64,000 bases of DNA, taken from positions 160,347 through 224,346 of the forward strand of contig NZ_MEIY01000001.1 in NCBI RefSeq assembly GCF_001752365.1, written 5' to 3'. Below the pieces are notes generated by a model. That model was not told where the DNA came from. It did not search any database and saw only the letters and a program-made list of their open reading frames with translations. The position numbers were made by a program, and so were the translations under genes. The stretch's first letter is position 1. Every line of letters starts with the position of its first letter. Shown piece by piece: positions 17,808 through 27,250 of the stretch. This DNA comes from Marinobacter sp. X15-166B (GTDB taxonomy: Bacteria > Pseudomonadota > Gammaproteobacteria > Pseudomonadales > Oleiphilaceae).

Positions 17808-18839
17808 TCAATCCTGAGGTTGTGCGTCTTCGCCTCTGACGATGGCCTGAATGAAATCCAGCTTCATTAAAAGCTGCTGCATGCCGGCTTTATCCAATCT
17901 AGTGGTGTTGTGGGAATTGTAATCGACGGCATCTGAAATCTTCTGCTCGCCCTGCTCAACATACTTGCCGTAGTTCAAGTCCCGCAGGTCGGGCGGCACC
18001 CGGTAGTAGCCTTCAAGGTTCTCGGCGGCCACCATTTCTTCCCGGCTGAGCAAGGCTTCAAAAAGTTTCTCACCGTGACGGGTACCGATCACGCGAATTT
18101 CATGCTCTGGTACGCCCATTAAATCAGTCAGTGCGTGAGCCAGCGTCTCGATCGTTGCAGCGGGAGCTTTCTGAACATAGATTTCACCTGGCTGACCATG
18201 CTCAAAGGCATACAGAACCAGATCGACCGCATCGTCCAGCGTCATCATGAAGCGAGTCATATCCGGATCAGTAATAGTGATCGGCTGTCTTGCCTTGATC
18301 TGCTCAACAAACAGGGGGATCACTGAACCGCGGGATGCCATCACGTTTCCATAGCGTGTGGCACAGATGACTGTACCGTTACTGGAACGGGATTTGGCAA
18401 CCACGACTTTTTCCATCATCGCCTTGGAAATCCCCATGGCATTGATGGGGTACACCGCTTTATCAGTACTCAGACATACAACCCGTTTCACACCACAGGA
18501 TATAGCCGCTTCCAGAACGTTCTCAGTACCGAGAACATTCGTTTTTACTGCTTCCATCGGATGAAACTCACACGATGGTACCTGCTTTAGGGCCGCAGCG
18601 TGATAGACATAGTCGACACCGCGCATTGCACTCAATACGGATTGGTAATCACGCACATCACCAATGTAAAACTTGAGTTTCGGATTGTTATAGCGCTTAC
18701 GCATGTCATCCTGTTTTTTCTCATCCCGGCTGAAGATGCGGATTTCTTCGATGTCGGTATCCAAAAAGCGATTAAGAACGGCGTTGCCGAAGGAGCCGGT
18801 GCCACCGGTGATTAACAGGGTCTTCTTCTTGAAAGGCAT
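17808..18839 (-). CDS. capE: UDP-GlcNAc 4,6-dehydratase/5-epimerase CapE
   Basis: 343 residues. LLITGGTGSFGNAVLNRFL is the NADP-binding motif; AAALKQVPSCEFHPMEAVKT and STDKAVYPINAMGISKAMME contain the catalytic region, lacking the Tyr of ordinary short-chain enzymes as is normal for CapE/WbjB/FnlA. It catalyses the first step from UDP-GlcNAc towards UDP-L-FucNAc. The stop lies five bases before the capF start. It is a soluble relative of the membrane WbpM-like enzyme in the same locus. Confidence 0.94.
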   Translation of the reverse strand: MPFKKKTLLITGGTGSFGNAVLNRFLDTDIEEIRIFSRDEKKQDDMRKRYNNPKLKFYIGDVRDYQSVLSAMRGVDYVYHAAALKQVPSCEFHPMEAVKTNVLGTENVLEAAISCGVKRVVCLSTDKAVYPINAMGISKAMMEKVVVAKSRSSNGTVICATRYGNVMASRGSVIPLFVEQIKARQPITITDPDMTRFMMTLDDAVDLVLYAFEHGQPGEIYVQKAPAATIETLAHALTDLMGVPEHEIRVIGTRHGEKLFEALLSREEMVAAENLEGYYRVPPDLRDLNYGKYVEQGEQKISDAVDYNSHNTTRLDKAGMQQLLMKLDFIQAIVRGEDAQPQD

Positions 18840-18851
18840 ATCGGGTGGTCC

Positions 18852-20012
18852 TTAGTTCTTTTCGTAGGCGTATTTAAACAGGGCGATGTTAGCTTTTATG
18901 GCGTCACGCTGGGAGAATTTGTTTTTGGCCCAAGCGAGCACTCGCTGGCGCATTTGATGGTGCTCATCTGCGCACATGGTAGCCAGCTCATCCAGCACTG
19001 CGCTGAATGAGTCTGGGCTGTTGAGGGGGAGATCCCAGCCTATGCCTTGTTCTTGGAGGTTTCGCCAGGGGGTGGTGTTTGCAATCAAAGTGGGTAGACC
19101 GGCACAAAGTGCTTCTGCAATCACATGTCCGTAGTTTTCGCCCTTAGTCGGGAAGAAGAATACATCGTATTTCTCAAGATATTTAACCACATCATCAGGG
19201 GTCAACGAGCCTCTGTGATGAACCTGTATATGTGGAGGCAAACCGGCAATCACTTTATCACATTGCTGCCAATACTCTTCGTCTTCGACAGGGCCGTAGA
19301 TATCGTAAACTAGGGGATGTTGAACCTGTTGCAGCATTTCAAGGGCTCCCAACAGGTTCTTCTTCGGGGAGATACGTGAAACAAATACAGCCTTCAGAGG
19401 CCCAGTAGCTCGAGACGGAAGCTGTTCTGCATACTCCTGAGCCCCGATATTTTCCGCAACCTGAACATCAACGTGCTGGCCTAACGTCCGGCGAATGTCA
19501 TCCGCTTCGAAATCACTGGACGCCTGAAATACCGTGCCCCGGTGTAAGCCCAGCAGTTTGAACACTCTTATGAAAACCCGCTTCTTACCGGACTTAAGTG
19601 ACAAGGCACCCTCAGAAAACTCGCCCCGCGGGCCAAGCACCACCCTCTGTCGGAGGGCCTTAGCCATCAGCAGAGGTAAAAAAGAAAAACGCGGAGAGAA
19701 AAAGCTGTTTAGATAAACCAGATCGTAATCTTTAACGCGCAGCTGTCGGGCTATTTGAGCGTAACCGGTTTTGCCTGATTGAGCGTAGAACACCGAGGCA
19801 TTACCTACCTGATTCCAAGTCCCGCGGCTTACCGAGGTGTAGGGAGAAGTATCACCCAGATCCCTGTCGCTAGTGATGAGTTTGAAGGTTATTTCATCCC
19901 CTACCTGATCAAAAAGGTTTTTGATGGTTTTTATGGGGCCGCCGCCTTTGTAGCCGGGGAGGTAAAAACCTGTAAACACCAGAACTCTAACAGTTTGTTT
20001 ACTCAAACTCAT
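18852..20012 (-). CDS. Glycosyltransferase family 4
   Basis: 386 residues, GT-B fold. N-terminal VLVFTGFYLPGYKGGGPIKT has the glycine-rich loop of GT4 enzymes. The donor-binding part contains FVSRISPKKNLLGALEML and FFFPTKGENYGHVIAEALCAG, which carries the EX7E-type motif. The sugar added is unknown. The stop lies 12 bases from the capE start, and codon composition is GC-rich like its downstream neighbours, in contrast to the AT-rich wzy upstream. Confidence 0.87.
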   Translation of the reverse strand: MSLSKQTVRVLVFTGFYLPGYKGGGPIKTIKNLFDQVGDEITFKLITSDRDLGDTSPYTSVSRGTWNQVGNASVFYAQSGKTGYAQIARQLRVKDYDLVYLNSFFSPRFSFLPLLMAKALRQRVVLGPRGEFSEGALSLKSGKKRVFIRVFKLLGLHRGTVFQASSDFEADDIRRTLGQHVDVQVAENIGAQEYAEQLPSRATGPLKAVFVSRISPKKNLLGALEMLQQVQHPLVYDIYGPVEDEEYWQQCDKVIAGLPPHIQVHHRGSLTPDDVVKYLEKYDVFFFPTKGENYGHVIAEALCAGLPTLIANTTPWRNLQEQGIGWDLPLNSPDSFSAVLDELATMCADEHHQMRQRVLAWAKNKFSQRDAIKANIALFKYAYEKN

Positions 20013-20040
20013 TAATCCCGCATAAATTCAACTCAAAAGG

Positions 20041-20262
20041 TTAAATATCGCCTAACCTTGCTAATCTTAAGACAAACCCTGTGACGCCTTTCCAATCCCA
20101 CATAAGGAATATGCGCTCCCTGCTTCTGAGAAGCGCTATCATGATTACCGAGAAATAATTTAAACACCGACAAACACACCATAGCATTGGTTGTGTATTT
20201 AAAACTGTAGTCACCAGCACTAACCCTGACGACGTAATATTTTTAAATGAACAAATAATCAC
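20041..20262 (-). CDS. Small unidentified ORF, possibly a gene remnant
   Basis: 73 codons from a GTG start with no clear ribosome-binding site. The C-terminal RSRERIFLMWDWKGVTGFVL resembles the tail of some glycosyltransferase-like proteins but I cannot place it in a family. It lies in the space between the GT4 gene and the AT-rich wzy candidate, where a remnant of a lost gene would not be surprising. Coding status is doubtful. Confidence 0.25.
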   Translation of the reverse strand: MIICSFKNITSSGLVLVTTVLNTQPMLWCVCRCLNYFSVIMIALLRSRERIFLMWDWKGVTGFVLRLARLGDI

Positions 20263-20358
20263 TTTGAACCCACTACTTGAAATGCCGACTGAAACACCAG
20301 AGCCTTACAAGCAGCACGATAGAATCAAGATATGCAAATAGACAAAGTTCGAAACGAA

Positions 20359-21306
20359 TCATACAAAACCATCGCCATGCAAAACAATTGAGCTTACATA
20401 AAAATATGACTTAAAAACAAAATAAAAAAGCATCAACAAAACAAATGGGCTCGCCATCTTCCTGTAAACAATAAAAAAATAAAAAGCAAATGAAACTGCC
20501 ATGACATTAACTCTAGACCCTCCCAGTACAATCACAAAGGGTAAGAACAAAAGAACTCCCCAGACTCGAAAATCCCATCTGCGAAAAACCAAAAACACAA
20601 GAACAAACAAAGCAAAAACATTCACAACATCAAAAAACTTTAAGCCATCACCATAATATATGTAAATCTTATCGTATACCTTTCCGGCCACAGAAAACAA
20701 AACTGGAAAAACAAAAATTATTAATAAAAACAAAAACCACAAGAACATTTTGCCAATCTTTTTCGATCGCAAGATATTAATACACTCATTCGAAACAATC
20801 TTAAAAAAAATGACTACCAAGAACGCCAGCATTTGAAAATGAGACAGAACAGAAAACGAAGACAGTGCATATCTGAAGAAGCCAGTGTAAGAAAGTGACC
20901 AAACAATAAACAAATAACCAATTTTTAGTCTTTCAGCACTAGTCATCAAAACCAAAAAATAATAACCAAAAACAAGAAGTAAAAATGAATACCAAGGGCA
21001 CTTATATTTACGACACAGATTAAAAACACCAAGAATCAATAGCACATTAAGCGCAGATACGTAAACATTCTTTGGAATACCTATTTTTGCTCCGAACCAA
21101 AGAATGCTTAAAGAAACTGGCTCGCTAGCGCCAAGCATCGCAGTTCCAAGATGAACGACTTTAGAAATATCTATCTCACTTGCGGCCATATAATACTGAT
21201 GATAATAATACTGATCACCATTCACATAACAACCAAGCAAATAGCATGACCAAATATAAGCAAATATAGAAATCAGAAAACGCGAGAACTCATGATAAAC
21301 AATCAA
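20359..21306 (-). CDS. wzy: Candidate O-antigen polymerase Wzy (EpsG-like polytopic membrane protein)
   Basis: About 315 residues with roughly nine hydrophobic segments and very few charged residues. The region SLSYTGFFRYALSSFSVLSHFQ resembles the conserved segment of EpsG-type polymerases, which contains RY/RF and SHF. The start is set at a TTG (21306) behind AGGTGATTGTTT; an in-frame TTG at 21312 lies too close to that site. The gene is strongly AT-rich, as Wzy genes usually are, and is the only polytopic protein in the locus apart from Wzx, so polymerase is the best assignment. Confidence 0.72.
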   Translation of the reverse strand: MIVYHEFSRFLISIFAYIWSCYLLGCYVNGDQYYYHQYYMAASEIDISKVVHLGTAMLGASEPVSLSILWFGAKIGIPKNVYVSALNVLLILGVFNLCRKYKCPWYSFLLLVFGYYFLVLMTSAERLKIGYLFIVWSLSYTGFFRYALSSFSVLSHFQMLAFLVVIFFKIVSNECINILRSKKIGKMFLWFLFLLIIFVFPVLFSVAGKVYDKIYIYYGDGLKFFDVVNVFALFVLVFLVFRRWDFRVWGVLLFLPFVIVLGGSRVNVMAVSFAFYFFIVYRKMASPFVLLMLFYFVFKSYFYVSSIVLHGDGFV

Positions 21307-21675
21307 AAACAATCACCTGAACTTAAAGCCGCCCGTATCAACTACAGCTCGCCCTATTATTGAGCATATCAGATGCGTACGGGGTTGGCTCTATTATTAA
21401 ATTTACGATCTCTATTCCAGCCAGTCAAGCGGCTCTTAGCCGCCATTACGCCTCAAGGTATATCTTGCATTTAGTTTAAACACTGCAGTGTGAGCCACGC
21501 GCCTGTCAAACCTCTGTGTTTAATTAAGTGAGATAACCAAAAGGAGTGGGTGTTTTTTCGAATGATTTTGGCATTCCCCATCAAACATCAATGCCGAATC
21601 CCGGCCCTATGAACTCACTCACCGCCTCACGCTTTAGCTAGCCCTAAAAAATCGCGACAACATCTACATATAGCT
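21307..21675. other. Intergenic stretch without a visible gene
   Basis: About 370 bases between the glycosyltransferase gene and wzy. I see no credible reading frame, tRNA or clear terminator. The middle part (around 21,350-21,640) is less AT-rich than the flanking genes and may be debris of an older gene. Confidence 0.5.
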
Positions 21676-22824
21676 CTAACTATTTGTCCCATTGAAAACA
21701 TTAACAAAAAGCTTACTCCAACTATAATTCCCAAACAAATACTCTTGACGCTTGACTGTTTTCTTCTTTAAGTCCATCACCTTTGACTCGAGAACCTCAA
21801 CGATATTTGACATGTCATCATTAATAACAAAGCCAACTTCTTGAAACTCTCTAGGCAACCCACTGAAATTATTAACCAAGGCAAACCCCGGATAACAGTT
21901 AACAGAGAAAAATTTTGACGGAAAGAAAAACCGCTCATCTATACCATCACTAAAACGAAAACATACATTAAAATCGCTCTGCATCATTTCTTGATGAATC
22001 ACGTCCTTATTTGCGTAACCACGATACGTAACATTTGGTAAGGACTGGGCTATTTCGGCTACGTACTGTTTCAGTCCTCCCTTGCCATACACTATTAGCT
22101 CATAATTATCAGGGATTACCTTCCATGCATCAAGCAACTTACAAATACCATTATGCTTTTCGAGCGCACCCGCAAACACTATGGTCAATTTTCGATCACT
22201 ACTACTGACAATAGAGTTAGCCGAAGTCGTTGCTTTGCACTTACCACCTTGACTTTCAAATGGACGATCATACTCCATCGCCCCAGGAAAAACATAATAG
22301 CTATTTTCTTTTAAAGCGAGCTCAAAAGCCAAAGGTTCGGTCACAGGAACTGCGACTTTATAAAAACGAACAAGCTTTGACGCGACCCGATCATGTAACC
22401 GATCAAAATACTTAAATAACTCTCCACTACGATGATCCTGGATAATAATAGTAGTATGAGACTTAGTGAGAATCGAAGCGAAAACAACGAAAACATTAAC
22501 AAAAAAGTAACTATTATATTGAACAACCTTACCAGGTCGTTGCATCAATATTGTAAAGAAACAATATATTGCAAAAACAAAATCTCGAACAAAAGCCACA
22601 TTGATTGTAATTGGATAGATCGCGTAACTGTCTTGAGCCCGACGGAATATAAACCTTCCTTTTGGCCAAGATTTTGCCGGTCTTTGTGCCACGGCGTTCA
22701 CTTCAGCGTTAGATATGCACTTTAGACTGGTTACAATTCTTCTTTGGACAGAATCACCTGCTGCAGATGCTCCGACCTGAACATCTTCAGAGTTACTAAA
22801 GTGGCCTATAAACAAAACCTTCAC
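21676..22824 (-). CDS. Glycosyltransferase (GT-B type), AT-rich
   Basis: About 382 residues. N-terminal VLFIGHFSNSEDVQVGASA with a GASAAG loop and C-terminal LTIVFAGALEKHNGICKLLDAW, then FRFSDGIDERFFFPSKFF, indicate a GT-B fold glycosyltransferase of the GT4-like group. The start is set at GTG (22824), six bases after GAGGTGA; the in-frame TTG at 22830 abuts that site. Donor and acceptor are unknown. Codon use is AT-rich like wzy, suggesting the two entered the locus together. Confidence 0.8.
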   Translation of the reverse strand: MKVLFIGHFSNSEDVQVGASAAGDSVQRRIVTSLKCISNAEVNAVAQRPAKSWPKGRFIFRRAQDSYAIYPITINVAFVRDFVFAIYCFFTILMQRPGKVVQYNSYFFVNVFVVFASILTKSHTTIIIQDHRSGELFKYFDRLHDRVASKLVRFYKVAVPVTEPLAFELALKENSYYVFPGAMEYDRPFESQGGKCKATTSANSIVSSSDRKLTIVFAGALEKHNGICKLLDAWKVIPDNYELIVYGKGGLKQYVAEIAQSLPNVTYRGYANKDVIHQEMMQSDFNVCFRFSDGIDERFFFPSKFFSVNCYPGFALVNNFSGLPREFQEVGFVINDDMSNIVEVLESKVMDLKKKTVKRQEYLFGNYSWSKLFVNVFNGTNS

Positions 22825-22991
22825 AAACAATCACCTCATTTGTCATCGAACACCCGCGGCCTCGTTAGCAAAAACGAAACTCAAACGATTGAAAGAGCCT
22901 TATAAAGAAAAACACCTAGGGACGGTCTGAATCTTCGTTTTTTGCTGGTTAAATCTATGATCACCAAAAATAGCGGTTATTCATACCTTCC

Positions 22992-23957
22992 CTAGTGTTT
23001 ACTTCGTCGAAGAAGATCCCAGCAGAATATAGCAGCTCGGCCATCTAAAGCAGCCAACAATATAAAAACCTTAGACTTCAGCGGGGTACATGTTGATAGA
23101 ATCAATCTAAACCACACTCGTCTAATGTGGCTACACACTTTCTTCAGGTATTCCTGCTCATAACTAGTCAGAGGCGCGCGAAGAACTACCAGCAAAGCGA
23201 CAATGAAGTAGCTTTCAAGATAGCACAACCTCCGCAATCCCACCCGGTTTTTTTCCCGCTTCATATCTTGTCGCATATATTCTGGAATCAGCAAACAAGT
23301 AAGCCTTTTAGAGTTTGCACCTTGAGAGTTGATACTGGAGGTATTATCCCGATAGTAATAAAGATTCTCTGAACACAAGGAGATCAGTCTGCAGGACTTT
23401 AGGATTCTATAATTAAACTCAAAATCCTCAAAAAAATGAATATCTTCTTTAAGACTGATCTCTTGAACTACTTCCCTTTTATACAAATAAGCCCACAACG
23501 ATGTTGGAAACTTAAGTTCCAGCAACAGCCCTAGTGCCTCTTGATTTGTTACCACCCCATCTTTTTTGGTCTGTCTTTCATGATCATTGTTTATGGTATA
23601 ACTTGAGAGAACAGCACACTGAGATAAATCTTTCGACAACAAACCAACCAACTTCTCATATAGATCTCTTTTTACGGTGTCATCACTATCAACAAATCCG
23701 ACATACATCCCTCGCGCGGCAGCGATACCATCGTTTCTTGCTGCAGAAACACCTGCATTTTCCTTATCGATGACTCTTACTCGTTCATCACGCTCTTCGA
23801 AGGCCTTACAGATCTTTAAAGATTCATCATCCGACCCATCATTTATGAGTATAAGCTCAATATTTTTATACGACTGCTCAAGTATCGACGTTATACACTC
23901 TTCTAGATAATTTTCAGAATTATATACTGGCACAATGATACTAACTAAGCCTTTCAA
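22992..23957 (-). CDS. Glycosyltransferase family 2
   Basis: 321 residues, GT-A fold. VSIIVPVYNSENYLEECITS at residues 5-24, LINDGSDDES, ENAGVSAARNDGI and the metal-binding FVDSDDTV are all present. It adds one sugar of the O-unit from a nucleotide donor in the cytoplasm; specificity is not readable. The C-terminal 90 residues are basic with hydrophobic stretches, probably membrane-associating. AT-rich like its neighbours. Confidence 0.9.
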   Translation of the reverse strand: MKGLVSIIVPVYNSENYLEECITSILEQSYKNIELILINDGSDDESLKICKAFEERDERVRVIDKENAGVSAARNDGIAAARGMYVGFVDSDDTVKRDLYEKLVGLLSKDLSQCAVLSSYTINNDHERQTKKDGVVTNQEALGLLLELKFPTSLWAYLYKREVVQEISLKEDIHFFEDFEFNYRILKSCRLISLCSENLYYYRDNTSSINSQGANSKRLTCLLIPEYMRQDMKREKNRVGLRRLCYLESYFIVALLVVLRAPLTSYEQEYLKKVCSHIRRVWFRLILSTCTPLKSKVFILLAALDGRAAIFCWDLLRRSKH

Positions 23958-24227
23958 TTATTTACCCCACGTACGACTTTGCATTTTAATCGAAGTTATT
24001 AGGCCTGCTTATGCAATTACAAGACAACAATCTACGGCAGCTAGCTATAACGTTGCTCATGACTTCCATCACACGGGTCCGAAAACACACATATTAGCGT
24101 CCTGTTCCCCGGGCCGCTATTTAAAGCTTAAGCGAAGACCTTTTGATATTTCCGAAAGTTTTTCCTAGAATTAAGGTCACTTGTTGGCACGTCACTCTAA
24201 AGCAAATCAGGGTATCATTACGACGAC

Positions 24228-25385
24228 TTACTTTGCCTTTCCGCATAACAAATGGTTCTTCAAAAACTTTCGACCTTCATTCGCATATTCCTCACGGAGT
24301 TCGTTTACCTTACCCCAGTCAATCCGGTCGGTAATTATTTCGGGGGCAATGTCGGCCACTGAACTCACCAATCTATCTTCAAGCCCCAACATCGATAAAA
24401 GAGAATTAAACCTTGCCAGCCCTCGCTTCGAGTTACCCACTGCAATGAACGGCCTATTAAACAAAATAGCAAATACCGTACCGTGAAATGAGTCCGTGAC
24501 GACGAATTGCGCTTCTCTGAAACTTTTCAGCCACGCTTCGACCGAAGGGTAAATGCACTGTTCAATATCAGTGGAGCGCACTTCAGAAACGAGCTTTTCG
24601 GGCATTATATAAAGCGAATCAATTTGAAGTATTTCTGCCACGGCTTTCGAGATCTTCTGCTTGTCCTCGCTAGAGTCGAGAATGTACGAAAGTACGAGAG
24701 AATTATGTTCATTTTCAACATCTTGGGCAACAAGTGCTTCGTAATCGCTTGGGGCTAAAAGAAGCGTGGGATCTACAACCCAGTCCGGGTTTATTCCGAA
24801 CTTTGTCTTACAAAGTTCAATCGCCGACTTTTCTCTAACCGATACTGCATCAAATTTCTTGACCAGTGGCCTGCATTTTTCCTTGACATTCTCAGGATAT
24901 TCCCACTCATCTACACCGAAGGAAGCTGCATAAGCCACACGAATAGCTTTACTACCTAGATCATCCAAAAAATTCAGAAAGAAATTAAGAATACTGGGGG
25001 AATATCGCGGCCGCCAAACCTGATCACTGCCTACTACGAAAGCGTCAAACTTTCGGTTTCGGTAATACTCCCGCAATTCTTGCTCACTTGTGATTCTTGG
25101 CGAAATGGTTATCCGTCGATCACGAAAATTAGCCAGCTCCTCCAATGCCCGCGTCTGTTTCTTAGCGGTAGGTATCGATTTAATGCGACCTAACATTAGC
25201 CTGGCAAGATTGAGAGCGTGACTTTTCGCAGAGGATACCCGCCCGGCCTCTGGTGCGCGCCTGTCCAGGGTTTCCACCTCACACCCCAGCTTTTTTAAAT
25301 AGGTTTGTAAGGCATAGGCTTGGAGTAAACCGCCATAGTTGTGGCCTAGAGGTTGGGTGAGGATTGCGACTTTCTTTTTTACCAT
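24228..25385 (-). CDS. Polysaccharide pyruvyl transferase family protein
   Basis: 385 residues. VAILTQPLGHNYGGLLQAYA at the start, FVVGSDQVWRPRYSP near residue 118 and VTDSFHGTVFAILFNRPF near 290 are the family's landmarks. Such enzymes transfer enolpyruvate from phosphoenolpyruvate to make a ketal-linked pyruvate on a sugar, adding negative charge. The ATG overlaps the end of an upstream reading frame (AAATGGTAA), so it was once translated together with the gene whose tail survives at 25,379-25,613. That gene was broken by the IS1111-type element, so expression may now depend on readthrough from the IS. Confidence 0.88.
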   Translation of the reverse strand: MVKKKVAILTQPLGHNYGGLLQAYALQTYLKKLGCEVETLDRRAPEAGRVSSAKSHALNLARLMLGRIKSIPTAKKQTRALEELANFRDRRITISPRITSEQELREYYRNRKFDAFVVGSDQVWRPRYSPSILNFFLNFLDDLGSKAIRVAYAASFGVDEWEYPENVKEKCRPLVKKFDAVSVREKSAIELCKTKFGINPDWVVDPTLLLAPSDYEALVAQDVENEHNSLVLSYILDSSEDKQKISKAVAEILQIDSLYIMPEKLVSEVRSTDIEQCIYPSVEAWLKSFREAQFVVTDSFHGTVFAILFNRPFIAVGNSKRGLARFNSLLSMLGLEDRLVSSVADIAPEIITDRIDWGKVNELREEYANEGRKFLKNHLLCGKAK

Positions 25386-25613
25386 TTAAACGCCCTGTCC
25401 CATCGAAACCTAATTAACGCTATAAGCTTACGCTTCACAAAAGAAAGCACTCTACGAGTAAACGAACGCCCTGGCGAGCATCCCGAAAATAAACAAGTTT
25501 CAGCGTGACCAAATAATATGACAGGTCGCCCGTCGCTTTTGCATTCTGAAACGACCGATGCGACAGGGCCCTCCACTCGGTTCTTAAGCGCTGCCGTTTC
25601 ATTTCATAGACAT
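25379..25613 (-). pseudogene. 3' remnant of a gene cut by the IS1111-type element
   Basis: The reading frame ending at 25,379 (last residues RFRWDRAFKW) overlaps the pyruvyltransferase start by seven bases, the sign of a formerly coupled upstream gene. It has no start of its own and runs up to the left inverted repeat of the insertion. A competing frame (25,435-25,671) exists, so I cannot say which residues are genuine. A second piece beyond the IS (27,250-27,363) suggests the lost gene was of the coenzyme F420 hydrogenase/dehydrogenase beta-subunit type. Confidence 0.45.
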
Positions 25614-25626
25614 TATGACTCCCCAC
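25614..25626 (+). repeat. Left inverted repeat of the IS1111-type element
   Basis: TATGACTCCCCAC. Its exact complement occurs at 27,125-27,137, on the other side of the transposase gene. Confidence 0.75.
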
Positions 25627-25712
25627 TAGGGGGCTGCCCCCGCCTCGTGGGTTAGCCTCAGCCAGAGCCATACTTTACGTGTTCACATGCGTAAAATTGG
25701 GGGGGCAGCACT

Positions 25713-26852
25713 ATGAAAAAACATAGCACATTGTTCATTGGCCTGGATACGCACAAAGACTCCATTGCCGTGGCCTATGCCACAGATTCCCGAAAAGAAC
25801 CGGTGACTTACCTGGGTGCCATCGGCACCCAGCACTACGCCATCCGCAAGATGGTCCGGCAGTTTGAATCCCGACACCCCGGATGCCAACTTCAGTTCGT
25901 TTATGAGGCCGGTCCCTGTGGTTACTGGCTTTATCGTTTGTTATCCAGTTGGGACTATCCCTGCTTCATCGTGGCACCTTCACTGATTCCGAAGAAGCCC
26001 GGGCAGCAGGTGAAAACCGACAAACGCGACTGCATGCAACTGGCGCAGCTGCTCCGTAGCGGGGACGTTGACCCCATCTACGTGCCGGAACCGGAAGATG
26101 AGGCCATCCGCGATCTCTCCCGGGGCCGGGAAACCGCCATGTGGGATCTGAAGAATGCCAAGTGCCAACTTAAGGCGTTTCTTTTGAGACACGATATCCG
26201 ATATACCGGCTCGGCCAACTGGTCGGCAGCACACATCCGGTGGCTCTCAGAATTGGTCATGCCCACGCCGACGCAGAACACAGTGTTCCGGGAAATGCTC
26301 TACACCATCGTAGAGCGCCACAAACGATTGGAACGGCTCGACACCGAACTGGCCTATCAGGTACGGCGCTGGCGTTTTTACCCGCTGGTCAAAGCCGTCC
26401 AGGCGCTTCGGGGTGTACAGCTGCTGGTTGCCACCGGTGTCGTGGCTGAGCTTGGCGACCTTCAGCGCTTTGATAACCCCAGGAAGCTGATGGCCTATGT
26501 GGGCCTGACACCCAGTGAACGCTCCAGTGGCAACCGGCGACGAATCGGACCCTTGACCTGTGCCGGTAACAAACGGGCAAGACGGATGCTCATTGAGGCC
26601 GCTCATGCGTATCGATACCCGGCGAAAACCTCAAAAATCCTGCAACTCCGTCAGGAGGATCTGCCCAAAGCCATTGTAGAGAAGGCTTGGGATACCCAGG
26701 TCCGACTCTGCCGGCGCTATCGAGCACTGATGCAGCGCGGCAAACACCGCAACGTGGTGGTCGCCGCGATTGCCAGAGAACTGGTTGGCCACATTTGGGC
26801 TATTGCCCGGGAAGTGGTCATCGCCAAGCCGGATCCAAGGTTGATGCTATGA
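25713..26852 (+). CDS. IS110/IS1111 family transposase (DEDD recombinase)
   Basis: 379 residues. The N-terminal RuvC-like DEDD domain begins [18 protein letters not shown], with D11 the first acidic residue and [19 protein letters not shown] near residue 105. The C-terminal Tnp20 domain has [17 protein letters not shown] followed by RSSGNRRR, containing the serine used for strand exchange. The length is full and the frame intact, so it may be active. Starts at ATG behind a G-rich stretch. Confidence 0.95.
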   Translation: MKKHSTLFIGLDTHKDSIAVAYATDSRKEPVTYLGAIGTQHYAIRKMVRQFESRHPGCQLQFVYEAGPCGYWLYRLLSSWDYPCFIVAPSLIPKKPGQQVKTDKRDCMQLAQLLRSGDVDPIYVPEPEDEAIRDLSRGRETAMWDLKNAKCQLKAFLLRHDIRYTGSANWSAAHIRWLSELVMPTPTQNTVFREMLYTIVERHKRLERLDTELAYQVRRWRFYPLVKAVQALRGVQLLVATGVVAELGDLQRFDNPRKLMAYVGLTPSERSSGNRRRIGPLTCAGNKRARRMLIEAAHAYRYPAKTSKILQLRQEDLPKAIVEKAWDTQVRLCRRYRALMQRGKHRNVVVAAIARELVGHIWAIAREVVIAKPDPRLML

Positions 26853-27137
26853 CAACGATTATGGGGCAGGACAGGCCTCTCAGGCCGCGGAGTGTGAAGC
26901 AACCCTCGACGCGCGTTAGGAAGCCTGGCTGAAGACTCAGACCAGACGCTCGTTCCTAGACGGAGGACCGGCTTCACGACGGAAAAGTAAGGTGGTGAGA
27001 ACCCACGGATATCAGCATGAAAACCGTCGACGATTACTGGCCTCAGCGTCTGTCCTGACCCGCCCTTTAATAGCGGGATCGTAGCTCTGAAAAAATGGGC
27101 CTGGACTGGTGCGTACCTCTTGACGTGGGGAGTCATA
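26853..27137 (+). ncRNA. Structured right non-coding end, candidate bridge-RNA region
   Basis: About 285 bases of G/C-rich sequence after the transposase stop with several possible hairpins, for example CCCGC-CCTTTAATA-GCGGG at 27,060-27,078 and GGCCT...AGGCC near 26,875. In IS1111-group elements this end is known to encode the bridge RNA that pairs with donor and target DNA. I have not identified the guide loops, so this is a placement from family knowledge only. Confidence 0.4.
27125..27137 (+). repeat. Right inverted repeat of the IS1111-type element
   Basis: GTGGGGAGTCATA, the exact complement of the left repeat at 25,614-25,626. Confidence 0.75.
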
Positions 27138-27174
27138 TCAACGCGTGACCCTACCCCAGAATTCAGGTCCATTT

Positions 27175-27250
27175 AAAACTGGAAAATCCGGCATGATAGG
27201 ACCTTGAACAGGAGATCATGCCATGAAGCGATCCCGTTACACCGAACAGT
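27175..27250 (+). mobile_element. 5' end remnant of an IS3-family element
   Basis: GGAAAATCCGGCATGATAGG leads to an ATG at 27,223 that reads MKRSRYTEQ, the N-terminus of IS3-family OrfA (usual form MKRSRYTEEQI). The resemblance stops abruptly near 27,250. It is a fragment of about 75 bases with no function of its own. Confidence 0.55.

Larger units (their letters stand above)
25614..27137 (+). mobile_element. IS110 family, IS1111-type insertion sequence
   Basis: Bounded by a 13-bp inverted repeat TATGACTCCCCAC (25,614-25,626 and, complementary, 27,125-27,137). True termini may lie a few bases outside, since IS1111-group inverted repeats are subterminal. It carries one transposase gene on the plus strand, against the direction of the operon it sits in. 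The left non-coding end is about 100 bases and the right about 285; a long right end is the IS1111-group arrangement. Confidence 0.8.
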
